A DNA stretch of 43,570 bases from Jejubacter sp036620675 (GTDB lineage: Bacteria > Pseudomonadota > Gammaproteobacteria > Enterobacterales > Enterobacteriaceae), in NCBI GenBank assembly GCA_036620675.1, contig JAZHEE010000034.1. The stretch is one strand, 5' to 3'. Positions 16,852-25,405 of the stretch are shown piece after piece. Each line of letters begins with the position of its first letter. Position 1 is the first letter of the stretch. The translations under genes and the position numbers were made by a program. The notes under the pieces were generated by a model, which worked only from the letters and a program-made list of their open reading frames with translations, searched no databases and was not told the origin of the DNA.

Positions 16852-17395
16852 AACCAAACAACAGAGTGGCGATCACCACCATATCCTGGCTGGTGATCAG
16901 ATGCTGCAGAGCGATATAAAGCACTGCCGAAGCGAAGGAGACGCCGGCATATAGCTCTTTTTGAAACACCAGAGGAATTCGTTTGCAGAACATGTCGCGT
17001 AGCACGCCGCCAAACACGCCGGTAATCACTGCGGCTATCGAGGCAATAATCGGCCCTTCCCCCATATCCAGAGCGATTTGCGCGCCAATAATGGAAAATA
17101 CCACCAGACCCAGCGCGTCGAGTACCAAAAACAGGCGCCGCAGATGCGGCATCACCGGGGCCAGAATGGTGGTCAGAACCGCGGCTATTGCCACAATAAC
17201 GACGTATTCTGGATGCCGTACCCAGCCGAGTGGGTAGTGCCCTAATAGCAGATCGCGTACCGAGCCACCGCCCAGCGCAGTAGCTGTAGCAATGATAATA
17301 ACGCCAAAGGTATCCATGCGACGGCGGCCCGCTGCCAGTGCGCCCGTCATAGCTTCCGCTGTTATTCCAATAAGATAAAGAGTGTGTAGCAGCAT
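16778..17395 (-). CDS. yicG: YicG, UPF0126 (TRIC-like) inner-membrane protein
   Basis: This 205-residue membrane protein is made of two similar three-helix UPF0126 units: AEAMTGALAAGRRRMDTFGV with GGGSVRDLLLG in the first half, and ALGLVVFSIIGAQIA with GVFGGVLRDMF in the second. Bacterial relatives have been described as TRIC-type cation channels, but the E. coli protein has no firm function. An ATG 18 bases upstream keeps the frame; I chose 17395 because GGAG stands six bases before it and the product then matches E. coli YicG exactly at its start. It converges on ligB with a 74-base overlap. On the other side lies the AT-rich T6SS upstream region. Confidence 0.93.
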   Translation of the reverse strand: MLLHTLYLIGITAEAMTGALAAGRRRMDTFGVIIIATATALGGGSVRDLLLGHYPLGWVRHPEYVVIVAIAAVLTTILAPVMPHLRRLFLVLDALGLVVFSIIGAQIALDMGEGPIIASIAAVITGVFGGVLRDMFCKRIPLVFQKELYAGVSFASAVLYIALQHLITSQDMVVIATLLFGFSARLLALRFRLGLPVFHYTHSSH

Positions 17396-18102
17396 AGCGC
17401 TCTCCGTAATCATTGCGGCGGAGAGTAACGATTTATATCGGAATCCTCGATTGAGATTTTTTTGCAGGATGTTTTATTGATAAGTTTTATTTATGCGATG
17501 TGTGTTTTATTTATATGTTTTTACTTGGTTTTTATGATTTTTCTGTTGGTTATTCTTATAAGTATTTTCTTCCTTTTTGTCAGGGTGAACCGCCGTCTGC
17601 ATCGTCTTCCGACGCTGACGGTGTGGCTGAATGTGCGTTTCTCTAACTTTTTTGCGCTCTTTGCTGTTTAAATAATACCCAATAAAGTTCGTTTTCTAAT
17701 TATTTACCAATGCAAAAAAGTTATTTCTTGTAGGATTTAGCTGAAACCTCTTTTTTTATATGGTCATGGTTTTTTCGATTTTTCTTTTTTAAAACGAAAG
17801 CTTACTTAAATAATGAGATTATTTGTCTGAATTGCTCCGATTGCGGGGGATGTATTAATGGGATTGAATTGTAATTTTTGTCATGTAAAATCTCGAAAAA
17901 ACTTTTTAACAAAAAAATAACCATAGGGTTTTTCGGTGTAAAACCCCTGCGGTAGCTATGCCTTAACCCCACAAATATCAGGGAGTGGAGATCCTGCTCC
18001 TCAGTCTGAAAATATGCCTTTCGGTACCAGTCACAAAAATAACAACGCGTTATTTTCCTTTGTTAATCAAATAAAAAACGTAATCAGTAGTGGAAGAAAA
18101 TA
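17396..18102. promoter_or_regulatory. AT-rich intergenic region ahead of the T6SS operon
   Basis: About 700 bases with poly-A and poly-T runs, much richer in A/T than either flank, separate yicG from the first T6SS gene. Features seen are a hydrophobic small reading frame (to 17671), a 7-bp hairpin (17926-17932 with 17940-17946), and a GCGGTAGC motif at 17949-17956 that resembles the core of the RfaH ops element. No sigma-54 type site was found. The composition suits binding by H-NS-like silencers. The promoter of the long T6SS operon most likely lies here, but I cannot place it. Confidence 0.5.
17498..17671 (+). CDS. Possible small membrane protein (57 residues)
   Basis: I do not recognise this frame. 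It opens at an ATG at 17498, or at a TTG at 17462, and encodes one strongly hydrophobic helix (about residues 3-25) followed by a basic, amphipathic stretch (RVNRRLHRLP). The second half is much less AT-rich than the surroundings, which hints at coding. No Shine-Dalgarno sequence precedes the ATG, and T-rich DNA readily yields hydrophobic open frames, so chance is a fair explanation. Confidence 0.2.
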   Translation: MCVLFICFYLVFMIFLLVILISIFFLFVRVNRRLHRLPTLTVWLNVRFSNFFALFAV

Positions 18103-18612
18103 ATGAAGATAAGAATCACCCTGGTTTGTCTGGTCGTCGCAGCAATTTCTGGTTGTCAGGCTCCCGCACCGAAGCCCTCTATTACCGACGACACGATTGT
18201 CTCGTCAGAAGTGAATGGCACTACGTTAACCCACCGCCATGCGGTGACGGCGCCCAGGCAATTCAAGCCCATCAATAAAGAATATCGGGCGCTATATGGC
18301 GCTGCGGTTATGAGTACGCCTGGTTTTGGTGGTACGGAGATCCGCCGTCTGCAAAGCGGTGCCACCTACAACGTTTTGGGGCAGGTGGAAAACTTCTGGA
18401 TGGCGATAGCCGAGCGCGGCAGAGGCGAAATGCTGGGATATGTTCCGCTGCGCTCGGTGGTTCCCAGCGAACGCTATGAGCAGACCATTCGACGCCCGCG
18501 TCCGGCTCACCGTGCAGCGCCAAAAAAAGTAAAGAAAGATAACTGTGTCGCAGTAGGTAGCAGTAGCACCGCCTGCCGAAATGCGGATAGCGGTACCTGG
18601 ATTATCGACTAA
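18103..18612 (+). CDS. T6SS-associated SH3-domain lipoprotein
   Basis: This is the first gene of the T6SS block. The 169-residue product has a lipoprotein signal peptide with lipobox ISGC (lipidated Cys18), a short linker, and a bacterial SH3-like domain at about residues 60-125 (YRALYGAAVMSTPG, then GATYNVLGQVENFWMAI and GYVPLRSVVP). A basic tail with two cysteines follows. Bacterial SH3 domains often bind peptidoglycan peptides or proteins, so a role at the envelope near the T6SS membrane complex is plausible but unproven. It is not one of the 13 core components. A GGAAG ribosome site precedes the ATG. The tssJ start lies 25 bases downstream, so the two genes are co-transcribed. Confidence 0.8.
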   Translation: MKIRITLVCLVVAAISGCQAPAPKPSITDDTIVSSEVNGTTLTHRHAVTAPRQFKPINKEYRALYGAAVMSTPGFGGTEIRRLQSGATYNVLGQVENFWMAIAERGRGEMLGYVPLRSVVPSERYEQTIRRPRPAHRAAPKKVKKDNCVAVGSSSTACRNADSGTWIID

Positions 18613-18637
18613 CTCTGTTGACCTTGAGCGATGCCAT

Positions 18638-19135
18638 ATGACGAGAAGCGATCTGTTGCGCCACGCCTGGCTGGCGCTTTTTCTGGCCGCTTTTGCCCTG
18701 ATAAGCGGCTGTAGTTCATCGACCCACAGCGATACCCCCTCATATCGCCTGACGTTCCGTGCTCACCCGCAGATTAACAACACTGCACCGCTTAAGGTCA
18801 GGGTGCTGTTGCTGAAATCTGATGCCGGCTTTATGTCCGCTGACTTCTGGTCGCTGCAGAGCAGTGACTCAAAAGCGCTGGCGGGCAATTTGCTGAACAG
18901 CGACGAATTCTTCCTGATGCCGGGTCAGCTTAATAAAACCCTGACCGGACACAGCTCACCCGAGGCTCGCTATATCGGCATCGTAGCGGAATACCAGCAG
19001 CTGGATGGAAAAAAATGGCGCATTTCGCTACCCCTTCCCTCCCCCGATGACAGCAGTTTCTGGTCATGGTCTTCCGATGAACTCCAGGCCAGCCTCTTTC
19101 TTGATATCAACGGTATTCGGGTCGTTGATAAGTAA
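18638..19135 (+). CDS. tssJ: TssJ, T6SS outer-membrane lipoprotein
   Basis: TssJ is the outer-membrane lipoprotein of the T6SS membrane complex and binds the periplasmic domain of TssM. The 165-residue product has a signal peptide ending in the lipobox ISGC with Cys25. A transthyretin-like beta sandwich follows (YRLTFRAHPQINNTAPLKVRVLLLK), with the typical LPLP-containing C-terminal part and a final SLFLDINGIRV strand. The open frame extends 19 codons upstream, but only the ATG at 18638 gives a proper lipoprotein signal. The position just before tssK, tssL and tssM is the standard order. Confidence 0.9.
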   Translation: MTRSDLLRHAWLALFLAAFALISGCSSSTHSDTPSYRLTFRAHPQINNTAPLKVRVLLLKSDAGFMSADFWSLQSSDSKALAGNLLNSDEFFLMPGQLNKTLTGHSSPEARYIGIVAEYQQLDGKKWRISLPLPSPDDSSFWSWSSDELQASLFLDINGIRVVDK

Positions 19136-19159
19136 TGGGTCTCCCGACAGGAAAACAGT

Positions 19160-20503
19160 ATGAATAAAGCAGAAAAGGTGGTCTGGACAGAAGGGATGTT
19201 CCTGCGTCCTCATCACTTTCAGCGCGCCGAAAGCTTCCTGCAAAATCAGGTAAGGGAGTGGGGCAGCGTACAGCGACCCTGGCTGTGGGGCTTTCTCGAT
19301 CTGGAATTTGACGAAGCGATGCTGCGGCAGGGCTGCGTGGCGCTTAGCACAGCCCGCGGTATTCTGCCGGACGGCACGCCTTTCTCCTTTCGCGATGCCA
19401 GGCAAGGGCCGGCTCCGCTCGAAATCCCGGATAACCTGAGCAATGCCCGTGTGGTATTGGCGCTACCCGCACGGCGCGGCGGTCGGGAAGAGGTCATCTT
19501 CAGCGAAGCCCCGGACTCGCTGGCGCGCTATGTCACCTTTGAAGAAGAAGTGGATGACGATAACGCGCTTTCGGTCGGTCCGGCGGCGCTGCAGTTTGGC
19601 CGCCAGCGTCTGAAACTGATGCTGGAAGAAGAGCTTAGCCCGGAATGGACGGCTATAGGCGTTGCGCAGGTGATTGAAAAGCGTAACGACAATCAGGTAC
19701 GCCTGGATACTGGCTATATTCCTCCCACCCTGAATGCCATCAATAACAGCCAGCTTTACAGTCTGCTCAGCGATATGCAGGGGCTGTTGCAGCAGCGCAG
19801 CCAGCAGATTGGTCTGCGTCTGCGCAAACCTGGTCGTTTTAATACCTCCGAGATGGTGGAGTTTTCGCTGCTGGCTCTGGTGAATCACCATATCGGGCTG
19901 GTCAGTCACCTGAAAGCGCTGCCACTGCTGCATCCTGAATCGCTGTGGCGCGACTGGCTGGCGTTCGCTACCGAACTGACCACCTGGGGACAGCAGCGTA
20001 TGCCGGACGCCGTACTGCCAGCTTATGACCATGACGATCTGGCGGGTTGTTTCGGCAAGCTGATGCTGATGCTGCGCCAGTCTCTCTCGCTGGTGATGGA
20101 AGAGAGTGCTATCCAGATTCCGCTGGTGGAGCGTACCCACGGTCTGAACGTCGCTACGGTGCCGGACAGCAATATGGTGCGCGACTTCGGTTTTGTACTG
20201 GCGGTGAAGGCCAGCGTGCCGGGCGATACGTTACAGAGCCACTTCCCGGCCCAGATGAAGGTGGCTCCGGTCACCAAAATTCGCGATCTGGTACAGCTTC
20301 AACTGCCCGGCATGGTGCTGCGAACCATGCCGGTTGCGCCGCCGCAGATCCCCTGGCATGCCGGCTACAGCTATTTTGAGCTGGAAAAAGGGGGGGAGCT
20401 CTGGAAAGAGATGGAGAAATCCGGCGCCTTCGCACTGCATCTGGCCGGGGAATTTCCGGGCCTGGATATGGAGTTTTGGGCGATTCGCGGCCCGAAAGAG
20501 TAA
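19160..20503 (+). CDS. tssK: TssK, T6SS baseplate component
   Basis: TssK trimers link the baseplate wedges (TssEFG) to the TssJLM membrane complex. The 447-residue product opens with the family signature VVWTEGMFLRPHHFQ (residues 7-21), the N-terminal part related to phage receptor-binding protein shoulders. It continues with the helical middle (LVNHHIGLVSHLKALPLLHPESLW) and the C-terminal membrane-complex-binding domain. The length is normal for the family. A GACAGGAAAA ribosome site precedes it and tssL begins 15 bases after its stop. Confidence 0.96.
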   Translation: MNKAEKVVWTEGMFLRPHHFQRAESFLQNQVREWGSVQRPWLWGFLDLEFDEAMLRQGCVALSTARGILPDGTPFSFRDARQGPAPLEIPDNLSNARVVLALPARRGGREEVIFSEAPDSLARYVTFEEEVDDDNALSVGPAALQFGRQRLKLMLEEELSPEWTAIGVAQVIEKRNDNQVRLDTGYIPPTLNAINNSQLYSLLSDMQGLLQQRSQQIGLRLRKPGRFNTSEMVEFSLLALVNHHIGLVSHLKALPLLHPESLWRDWLAFATELTTWGQQRMPDAVLPAYDHDDLAGCFGKLMLMLRQSLSLVMEESAIQIPLVERTHGLNVATVPDSNMVRDFGFVLAVKASVPGDTLQSHFPAQMKVAPVTKIRDLVQLQLPGMVLRTMPVAPPQIPWHAGYSYFELEKGGELWKEMEKSGAFALHLAGEFPGLDMEFWAIRGPKE

Positions 20504-20518
20504 CGAGAAAGAGCATTT

Positions 20519-21757
20519 ATGCAGGAACACCAGGTTACCGGCAGCGATGCCGATTTTTCCGGGGCAGGCGGAACCAATCCATTGGTTTCTGCCGCGAACC
20601 CGCTACTCAATGCGATAGTGCAGATCCGCCATTCGGTGTCTCACGACGACCAGAGCGGCCTGCGCCAGCGCCTGATTGATGAAATTCGCCGCTTTGAGGT
20701 GCGTTGTCAGAAGGCGGGACTAAGTTATGAAACCATTGTCGGCGCCCGCTACTGCCTGTGTACTGCGCTGGATGAAGCGGCCTCGCTCACGCCCTGGGGC
20801 AGTCGCGGCATCTGGTCAGGCAGCGGTCTGCTGGTGACTTTCCATAACGAAACCTGGGGTGGCGAAAAGTTCTTCCAGTTACTGGCGCGTCTGTCCCAGA
20901 ATCCGCGCCAGCACATCGAACTGTTGGAGCTGATTAATTTCTGTCTGCTGCTGGGCTTTGAAGGGCGCTACCGGGTTATGGATAACGGTCGTACTCAACT
21001 GGATACCATCAAACAGCGCCTGGGGCAGATGATTCGGGGGGTACGCGGCAGCTATCCGCCTCCACTCTCTCCACATCCGGAAGATCAGCCGGTGATGGGC
21101 AAGCTGTGGCGTCCGGCGATACCGCTATGGGCCTGTGCGGCGCTGGCGGGATTCCTGGCCTGTCTGTTTTACATCATTCTCAACTGGCGTCTGGGCGATG
21201 CCACCAGTCCGGTACTGGCGAAGATCTATCAGACGCCGCTGCCGGAAACCAAAATCCAGAAACCCGCGGAGCCGCTTCCGGCTGTGCTGGATCTGCGCGG
21301 ATTTCTGCGCCCGGAAATCGAAGAGGGGCTGGTGGCGGTTCGTGATGAAGCCGATCGCAGCGTGGTGATTCTGAAAGGAGACGGTCTGTTCGCTTCCGCA
21401 TCTACTGTGGTGCGCGATCGCTACGAAGCGGTCATCAACCGCATCGCTCAGGCGATGAATAACGTCAGCGGCCGGATTCTGGTGATCGGCTACAGCGATA
21501 ACCTGCCGATTCGCAGCGCCCGCTTTGCATCAAATTACGAACTTTCCCTGGCCCGCGCCGAATCGGTACAGAGCATGTTGCGCAAACATCTCTCGCAGCC
21601 AGACCGCGTTAAAGCGGAAGGGCGGGGCGAAATGGATCCCGTTGCGCCGAATAACTCGGCGGCGAATCGCGCCCTTAATCGTCGCGTAGAGATCACCCTG
21701 CTGGTGGCGCCGGGCACTACCCAGGCGGAGTTGAACGGGATGTCGCAAGGAAACTAA
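20519..21757 (+). CDS. tssL: TssL with C-terminal OmpA-like peptidoglycan-binding domain
   Basis: This is an inner-membrane component of the T6SS trans-envelope complex. The 412-residue product has an N-terminal cytoplasmic DotU/IcmH domain (about residues 24-180, with ARYCLCTALDEAASLTPWG). A single transmembrane helix follows at about 201-223, then a periplasmic C-terminal OmpA-like domain (about 290-405, with GYSDNLP and NRALNRRVEI). Fusion to an OmpA-like domain means peptidoglycan anchoring is built in, so no separate TagL is expected. The C-terminus precedes tssM by two bases, consistent with coupled translation. Confidence 0.96.
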   Translation: MQEHQVTGSDADFSGAGGTNPLVSAANPLLNAIVQIRHSVSHDDQSGLRQRLIDEIRRFEVRCQKAGLSYETIVGARYCLCTALDEAASLTPWGSRGIWSGSGLLVTFHNETWGGEKFFQLLARLSQNPRQHIELLELINFCLLLGFEGRYRVMDNGRTQLDTIKQRLGQMIRGVRGSYPPPLSPHPEDQPVMGKLWRPAIPLWACAALAGFLACLFYIILNWRLGDATSPVLAKIYQTPLPETKIQKPAEPLPAVLDLRGFLRPEIEEGLVAVRDEADRSVVILKGDGLFASASTVVRDRYEAVINRIAQAMNNVSGRILVIGYSDNLPIRSARFASNYELSLARAESVQSMLRKHLSQPDRVKAEGRGEMDPVAPNNSAANRALNRRVEITLLVAPGTTQAELNGMSQGN

Positions 21758-21759
21758 GC

Positions 21760-24700
21760 ATGCTGAATACACTCATCGCAATTCTGACTAACCGTCTGCT
21801 CTGGGGCTTCCTGGGGGCCACTGCGGTGGCGGCGGTCATCTGGATGATTGGGCCGCTGATGTCTATTGCCGACACCCGTCCCCTGGAGTCCACGCAGAAT
21901 CGGGTGATCAGCATCGGGCTGATCTATCTGATCTGGATCCACAGCCACCTGGTACCCAGGCTGTATAATGCCTGGCTTAACCGCAAACTGGTGGATAACC
22001 TTAACAGTGGCAAAGCCGCTGCGCAGGGAGAAGACGGCGCGGATCGTAAGCGCCTGAATAATGAAGAGGGCATTCTGGCCGATCGCTTTGACGAGGCGGC
22101 GCAGATTCTGAAGAAGGCCCACTTCAGCCAGAAGGATAAGCGCAGCGCGCTCTGGTCGCAGCGCTTCAGCAGCCAGTACCTCTATCAACTTCCCTGGTAT
22201 GTGATTATCGGAGCGCCGGGCTCCGGTAAAACCACGGCACTGGTCAATTCCGGGCTACAGTTCCCGCTGGCGGATCGCTTTGGCCGCACGGCGCTGCGCG
22301 GCATTGGTGGCACCCGCAACTGCGACTGGTGGTTCACTAACGAAGCCGTATTGCTGGATACCGCCGGACGTTACACCACTCAGGAGAGCGAGCAGGCGCG
22401 GGACGCCAGCGAATGGCTCGATTTTGTCGGTCTGTTGCGCAAATATCGCCGCCGCCAGCCGATTAACGGCGTGATCGTCACCATCAGCGTCAGCGATCTG
22501 CTGACTCTGTCGCCGGAAGCCCGCGAACAGCAGGCGGTAAGCATGCGCCAGCGTCTGGCGGAACTGCATGAACAGCTCGGTATCCGTTTCCCGGTGTATG
22601 TGCTGGTGACTAAAGCTGACCTTCTGAAAGGGTTCCGCGACTATTTCGCCAGCTTTGATAAAGCGCAGCGCGACCAGATCTGGGGTTTCACCTTCCCCTG
22701 GGAGCAGACAAAGCAGGCGGGTTTTGATGTGATGGGGGCGCTACATCAGGAATACGCCCTGTTGCAGCAGCGTCTGGAAGCCGGACTGCCGGATACCCTG
22801 CTGAATGAAAGCGATTCCCAGGCCCGCGCCAACAGCTACCTGTTCCCACAGGAGTTCGCGGCGCTGCGCCCACTGCTGACCGATTTTCTGGGCACGGTGT
22901 TCGCCCGCTCGAACTTCGAGACCCAGTTTTCGCCGCGCGGCATATACTTCGCCAGCGGCACTCAGGAAGGGCTGCCGTTCGACCGGGTGATGGGCAATCT
23001 TAACCGGGCACTGTCGCTGCCCACCGGCGGTGATAACGGCGGTGACTGGGATTCGGTCAGCAAAGAAGCGCCCATTCCCGGCGCTAAAGGGCAGAGCTTC
23101 TTTATTAAAAACCTGCTGCATAACGTGATATTCCGGGAAGCGGGCATTGCCGGTCATAACCGCTGGTGGGAGCTGCGCAGTCGAGCGCTGCTCTGGTCTG
23201 GCTACGCGGCGTTGCTGGCACTGCTGGTGATTCTGGGCGCCCTGTGGCTGATTAGTTATGGCAAAAATCGCAGCTATCTGGATGAAGTGGATGCCAAAGT
23301 CCCGGGGATAGAACAGCAGAGCCGGGAGTTGCAGCAGCAGAATCAGCGCGATCTCTATTCCATGCTGCCGCTGCTTAACGGTCTTGTCACGCTGCCCCAC
23401 AGCGATGCTTTTGACGTTAACGATCCACCGCTGGCGCGCCGTATGGGGCTGTATCGCGGTTTCGACGTCAGCGACGCTTCGCAGTCGCTCTACCAGAAAG
23501 CGCTACAGCAGATGCTGATGCCGGAAGTCGCGCAGCGCATTACCAGCTGGCTGCGCAGCGACGACGGCAGCGACGTGGAGTATAGCTATGAAGCGCTGAA
23601 GGCATACCAGATGCTCTACCAGCCGAAACACTACGACGGTAAATTCCTGCACTCCTGGGTGATGCTGAACCTGCAACGCAATTTGCCGCAGAACATCACC
23701 CGCGAGCAACTGGCCCAGCTTTCCGGCCACTTGCGTCAACTGCTGGAGCCGCAGATTCAGTCTTCGCCCTGGGAAAAAGACGACGCGCTGATCGCCAGAG
23801 AGCGGACGCTTATTAATCAGAACCCGCTGGCGACCCGGGTATATGGCCGACTGAAACGCCTTCTGGAGCGAGATGATGGGCTAAAGCCAGTATCGCTGGC
23901 CACTCTGGGGGGGCCCCAGAGCGAACTGGTCTTTTCCCGTAAAAGTGGCCAGCCGGTCAGCGACGGAGTTCCGGGGCTCTATACGCCGGATGGCTACTGG
24001 AACCACTTTAATGGCCAAATTGCCAGTGTTGCTGCCGATCTGCACAACGACGATGCCTGGGTGCTGGGCGTCAGCGGCCCTCAGGAATACAAACAGCAGA
24101 CCGATAACGCGGTGCGCCAGCTCTATATGCGCGACTTTATCGCTCACTGGGACAACTATCTCGCCGATATTCAGCTCAATAACAGCGCCGACCTCTCCCA
24201 GCGAATCAACGCTGCGCGGGTGCTTTCGGGCAGTAACTCGCCGCTGCGACGGATGGTGATTAACCTCGGCAAAGTGCTGACCCTGTCGCGCAACGCTCCT
24301 CAGGTAGACGGCCAGGCCGACGCCGAACAGAAGAGCAGTAAGGCGACGCAAACGCTGGAAGCGCTGTTTCACAGCGACGGCGATGCAGCGCAGGGAGCGG
24401 CGGCCGCTCAGACCCCGGAACAGCTGGTGACCGAACATTATGCGCCCATTATCGAACTGGCTCAGCCGCTGGAAAAGGGCGGCAAAACCATCGTGCTGGA
24501 CGACTTCCTGCGCCAGCTTGATGAGCTGTACCGCTACCTGACGTCGGTACAGGATGCCGCCAACAGTGGTATGCCCGCGCCGGGTGGCGAGGCCATCAGC
24601 CGACTCCAGGCCAGCGCCGGGCGTCTGCCCGGTAGTTTTAAAACCATGTTCAGCGGTATGGCGGTGGGTGCCAGCAGCGATACCCAGCGTCGAGAACTGG

Positions 24701-25389
24701 AAAACATGCGTAAGCGCGTGAATGTTGAAGTGGGCGGCTTCTGCCGTCAGGCCATCGCCGGTCGCTACCCGCTGGTGCGCTCAGCGCGCAGTGAAGTGAC
24801 GCCGGACGATCTGGCGAAAATGTTCGCGCCGGGCAATGGAATGATGGACAGCTTCTTCCGGGACAATCTGGCCAACAAGGTAGATACCACACGCTCTAAC
24901 TGGCGATTTATGCCGGGCATCGACGGTAAAACCCTGCCGGGTAGCGAAGGCCTGTTACGGCCCTTCCAGCAGGCGCAGTACATCCGTGATGCTTTCTTCG
25001 CCGGTAATGCTACCGCGCCTTCCTTCCGGGTGACGATTCGTACCCTGGAGATGGATAACAGTGTTCTGAACATGACTCTGGACGTGGATGGCCAGCAGTT
25101 ACAGTACAGCCACGGCCCCCAGGCTTCGCGTCTGGTGAGCTGGCCCGGGCCTGGTGGCAGTAACCAGGTGCGTATGCAGTTGGGGCTGGCAGATGGCACC
25201 ACGGCAACGCTGGTCACTAACGGCCCCTGGGCGCTTAACCGCTTCTTCGATCGGGCCCGCCAGTCGGCTGGTAGCAACAACCTGAGCCGCAGGGCCAGCT
25301 TTACGGTAGACGGACATCACGTCTCCCTGGAATTTACGCCTAACAGTATCCGTAACCCTTTCCGGTTGCCCGGCTTCTCATGCCCATAA
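21760..25389 (+). CDS. tssM: TssM, IcmF-family inner-membrane component
   Basis: TssM is the large membrane-complex protein that spans the periplasm and contacts TssJ and TssL. The 1209-residue product has transmembrane helices at about 11-30, 46-62 and 474-498. The cytoplasmic NTPase-like domain carries Walker A GAPGSGKT at residues 151-158 and a LLDTAGRY motif nearby. The long periplasmic part ends with a beta-rich TssJ-binding region, including VRMQLGLADGTTATLVTNGPWALNRFFD. An intact Walker A is found in only some TssM proteins, so ATP binding is possible here. The next gene, tagF, starts 16 bases downstream with a strong AGGAG site. Confidence 0.96.
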   Translation: MLNTLIAILTNRLLWGFLGATAVAAVIWMIGPLMSIADTRPLESTQNRVISIGLIYLIWIHSHLVPRLYNAWLNRKLVDNLNSGKAAAQGEDGADRKRLNNEEGILADRFDEAAQILKKAHFSQKDKRSALWSQRFSSQYLYQLPWYVIIGAPGSGKTTALVNSGLQFPLADRFGRTALRGIGGTRNCDWWFTNEAVLLDTAGRYTTQESEQARDASEWLDFVGLLRKYRRRQPINGVIVTISVSDLLTLSPEAREQQAVSMRQRLAELHEQLGIRFPVYVLVTKADLLKGFRDYFASFDKAQRDQIWGFTFPWEQTKQAGFDVMGALHQEYALLQQRLEAGLPDTLLNESDSQARANSYLFPQEFAALRPLLTDFLGTVFARSNFETQFSPRGIYFASGTQEGLPFDRVMGNLNRALSLPTGGDNGGDWDSVSKEAPIPGAKGQSFFIKNLLHNVIFREAGIAGHNRWWELRSRALLWSGYAALLALLVILGALWLISYGKNRSYLDEVDAKVPGIEQQSRELQQQNQRDLYSMLPLLNGLVTLPHSDAFDVNDPPLARRMGLYRGFDVSDASQSLYQKALQQMLMPEVAQRITSWLRSDDGSDVEYSYEALKAYQMLYQPKHYDGKFLHSWVMLNLQRNLPQNITREQLAQLSGHLRQLLEPQIQSSPWEKDDALIARERTLINQNPLATRVYGRLKRLLERDDGLKPVSLATLGGPQSELVFSRKSGQPVSDGVPGLYTPDGYWNHFNGQIASVAADLHNDDAWVLGVSGPQEYKQQTDNAVRQLYMRDFIAHWDNYLADIQLNNSADLSQRINAARVLSGSNSPLRRMVINLGKVLTLSRNAPQVDGQADAEQKSSKATQTLEALFHSDGDAAQGAAAAQTPEQLVTEHYAPIIELAQPLEKGGKTIVLDDFLRQLDELYRYLTSVQDAANSGMPAPGGEAISRLQASAGRLPGSFKTMFSGMAVGASSDTQRRELENMRKRVNVEVGGFCRQAIAGRYPLVRSARSEVTPDDLAKMFAPGNGMMDSFFRDNLANKVDTTRSNWRFMPGIDGKTLPGSEGLLRPFQQAQYIRDAFFAGNATAPSFRVTIRTLEMDNSVLNMTLDVDGQQLQYSHGPQASRLVSWPGPGGSNQVRMQLGLADGTTATLVTNGPWALNRFFDRARQSAGSNNLSRRASFTVDGHHVSLEFTPNSIRNPFRLPGFSCP

Positions 25390-25405
25390 CGACAAGGACA
25401 GGAGA

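Noticed and set aside
17396..18102. Sigma-54 promoter or cyclic-di-GMP riboswitch ahead of the T6SS
   Set aside because: No GG-N10-GC pair with proper context was found, and the GGTAGC-containing segment does not show the conserved parts of the riboswitch.
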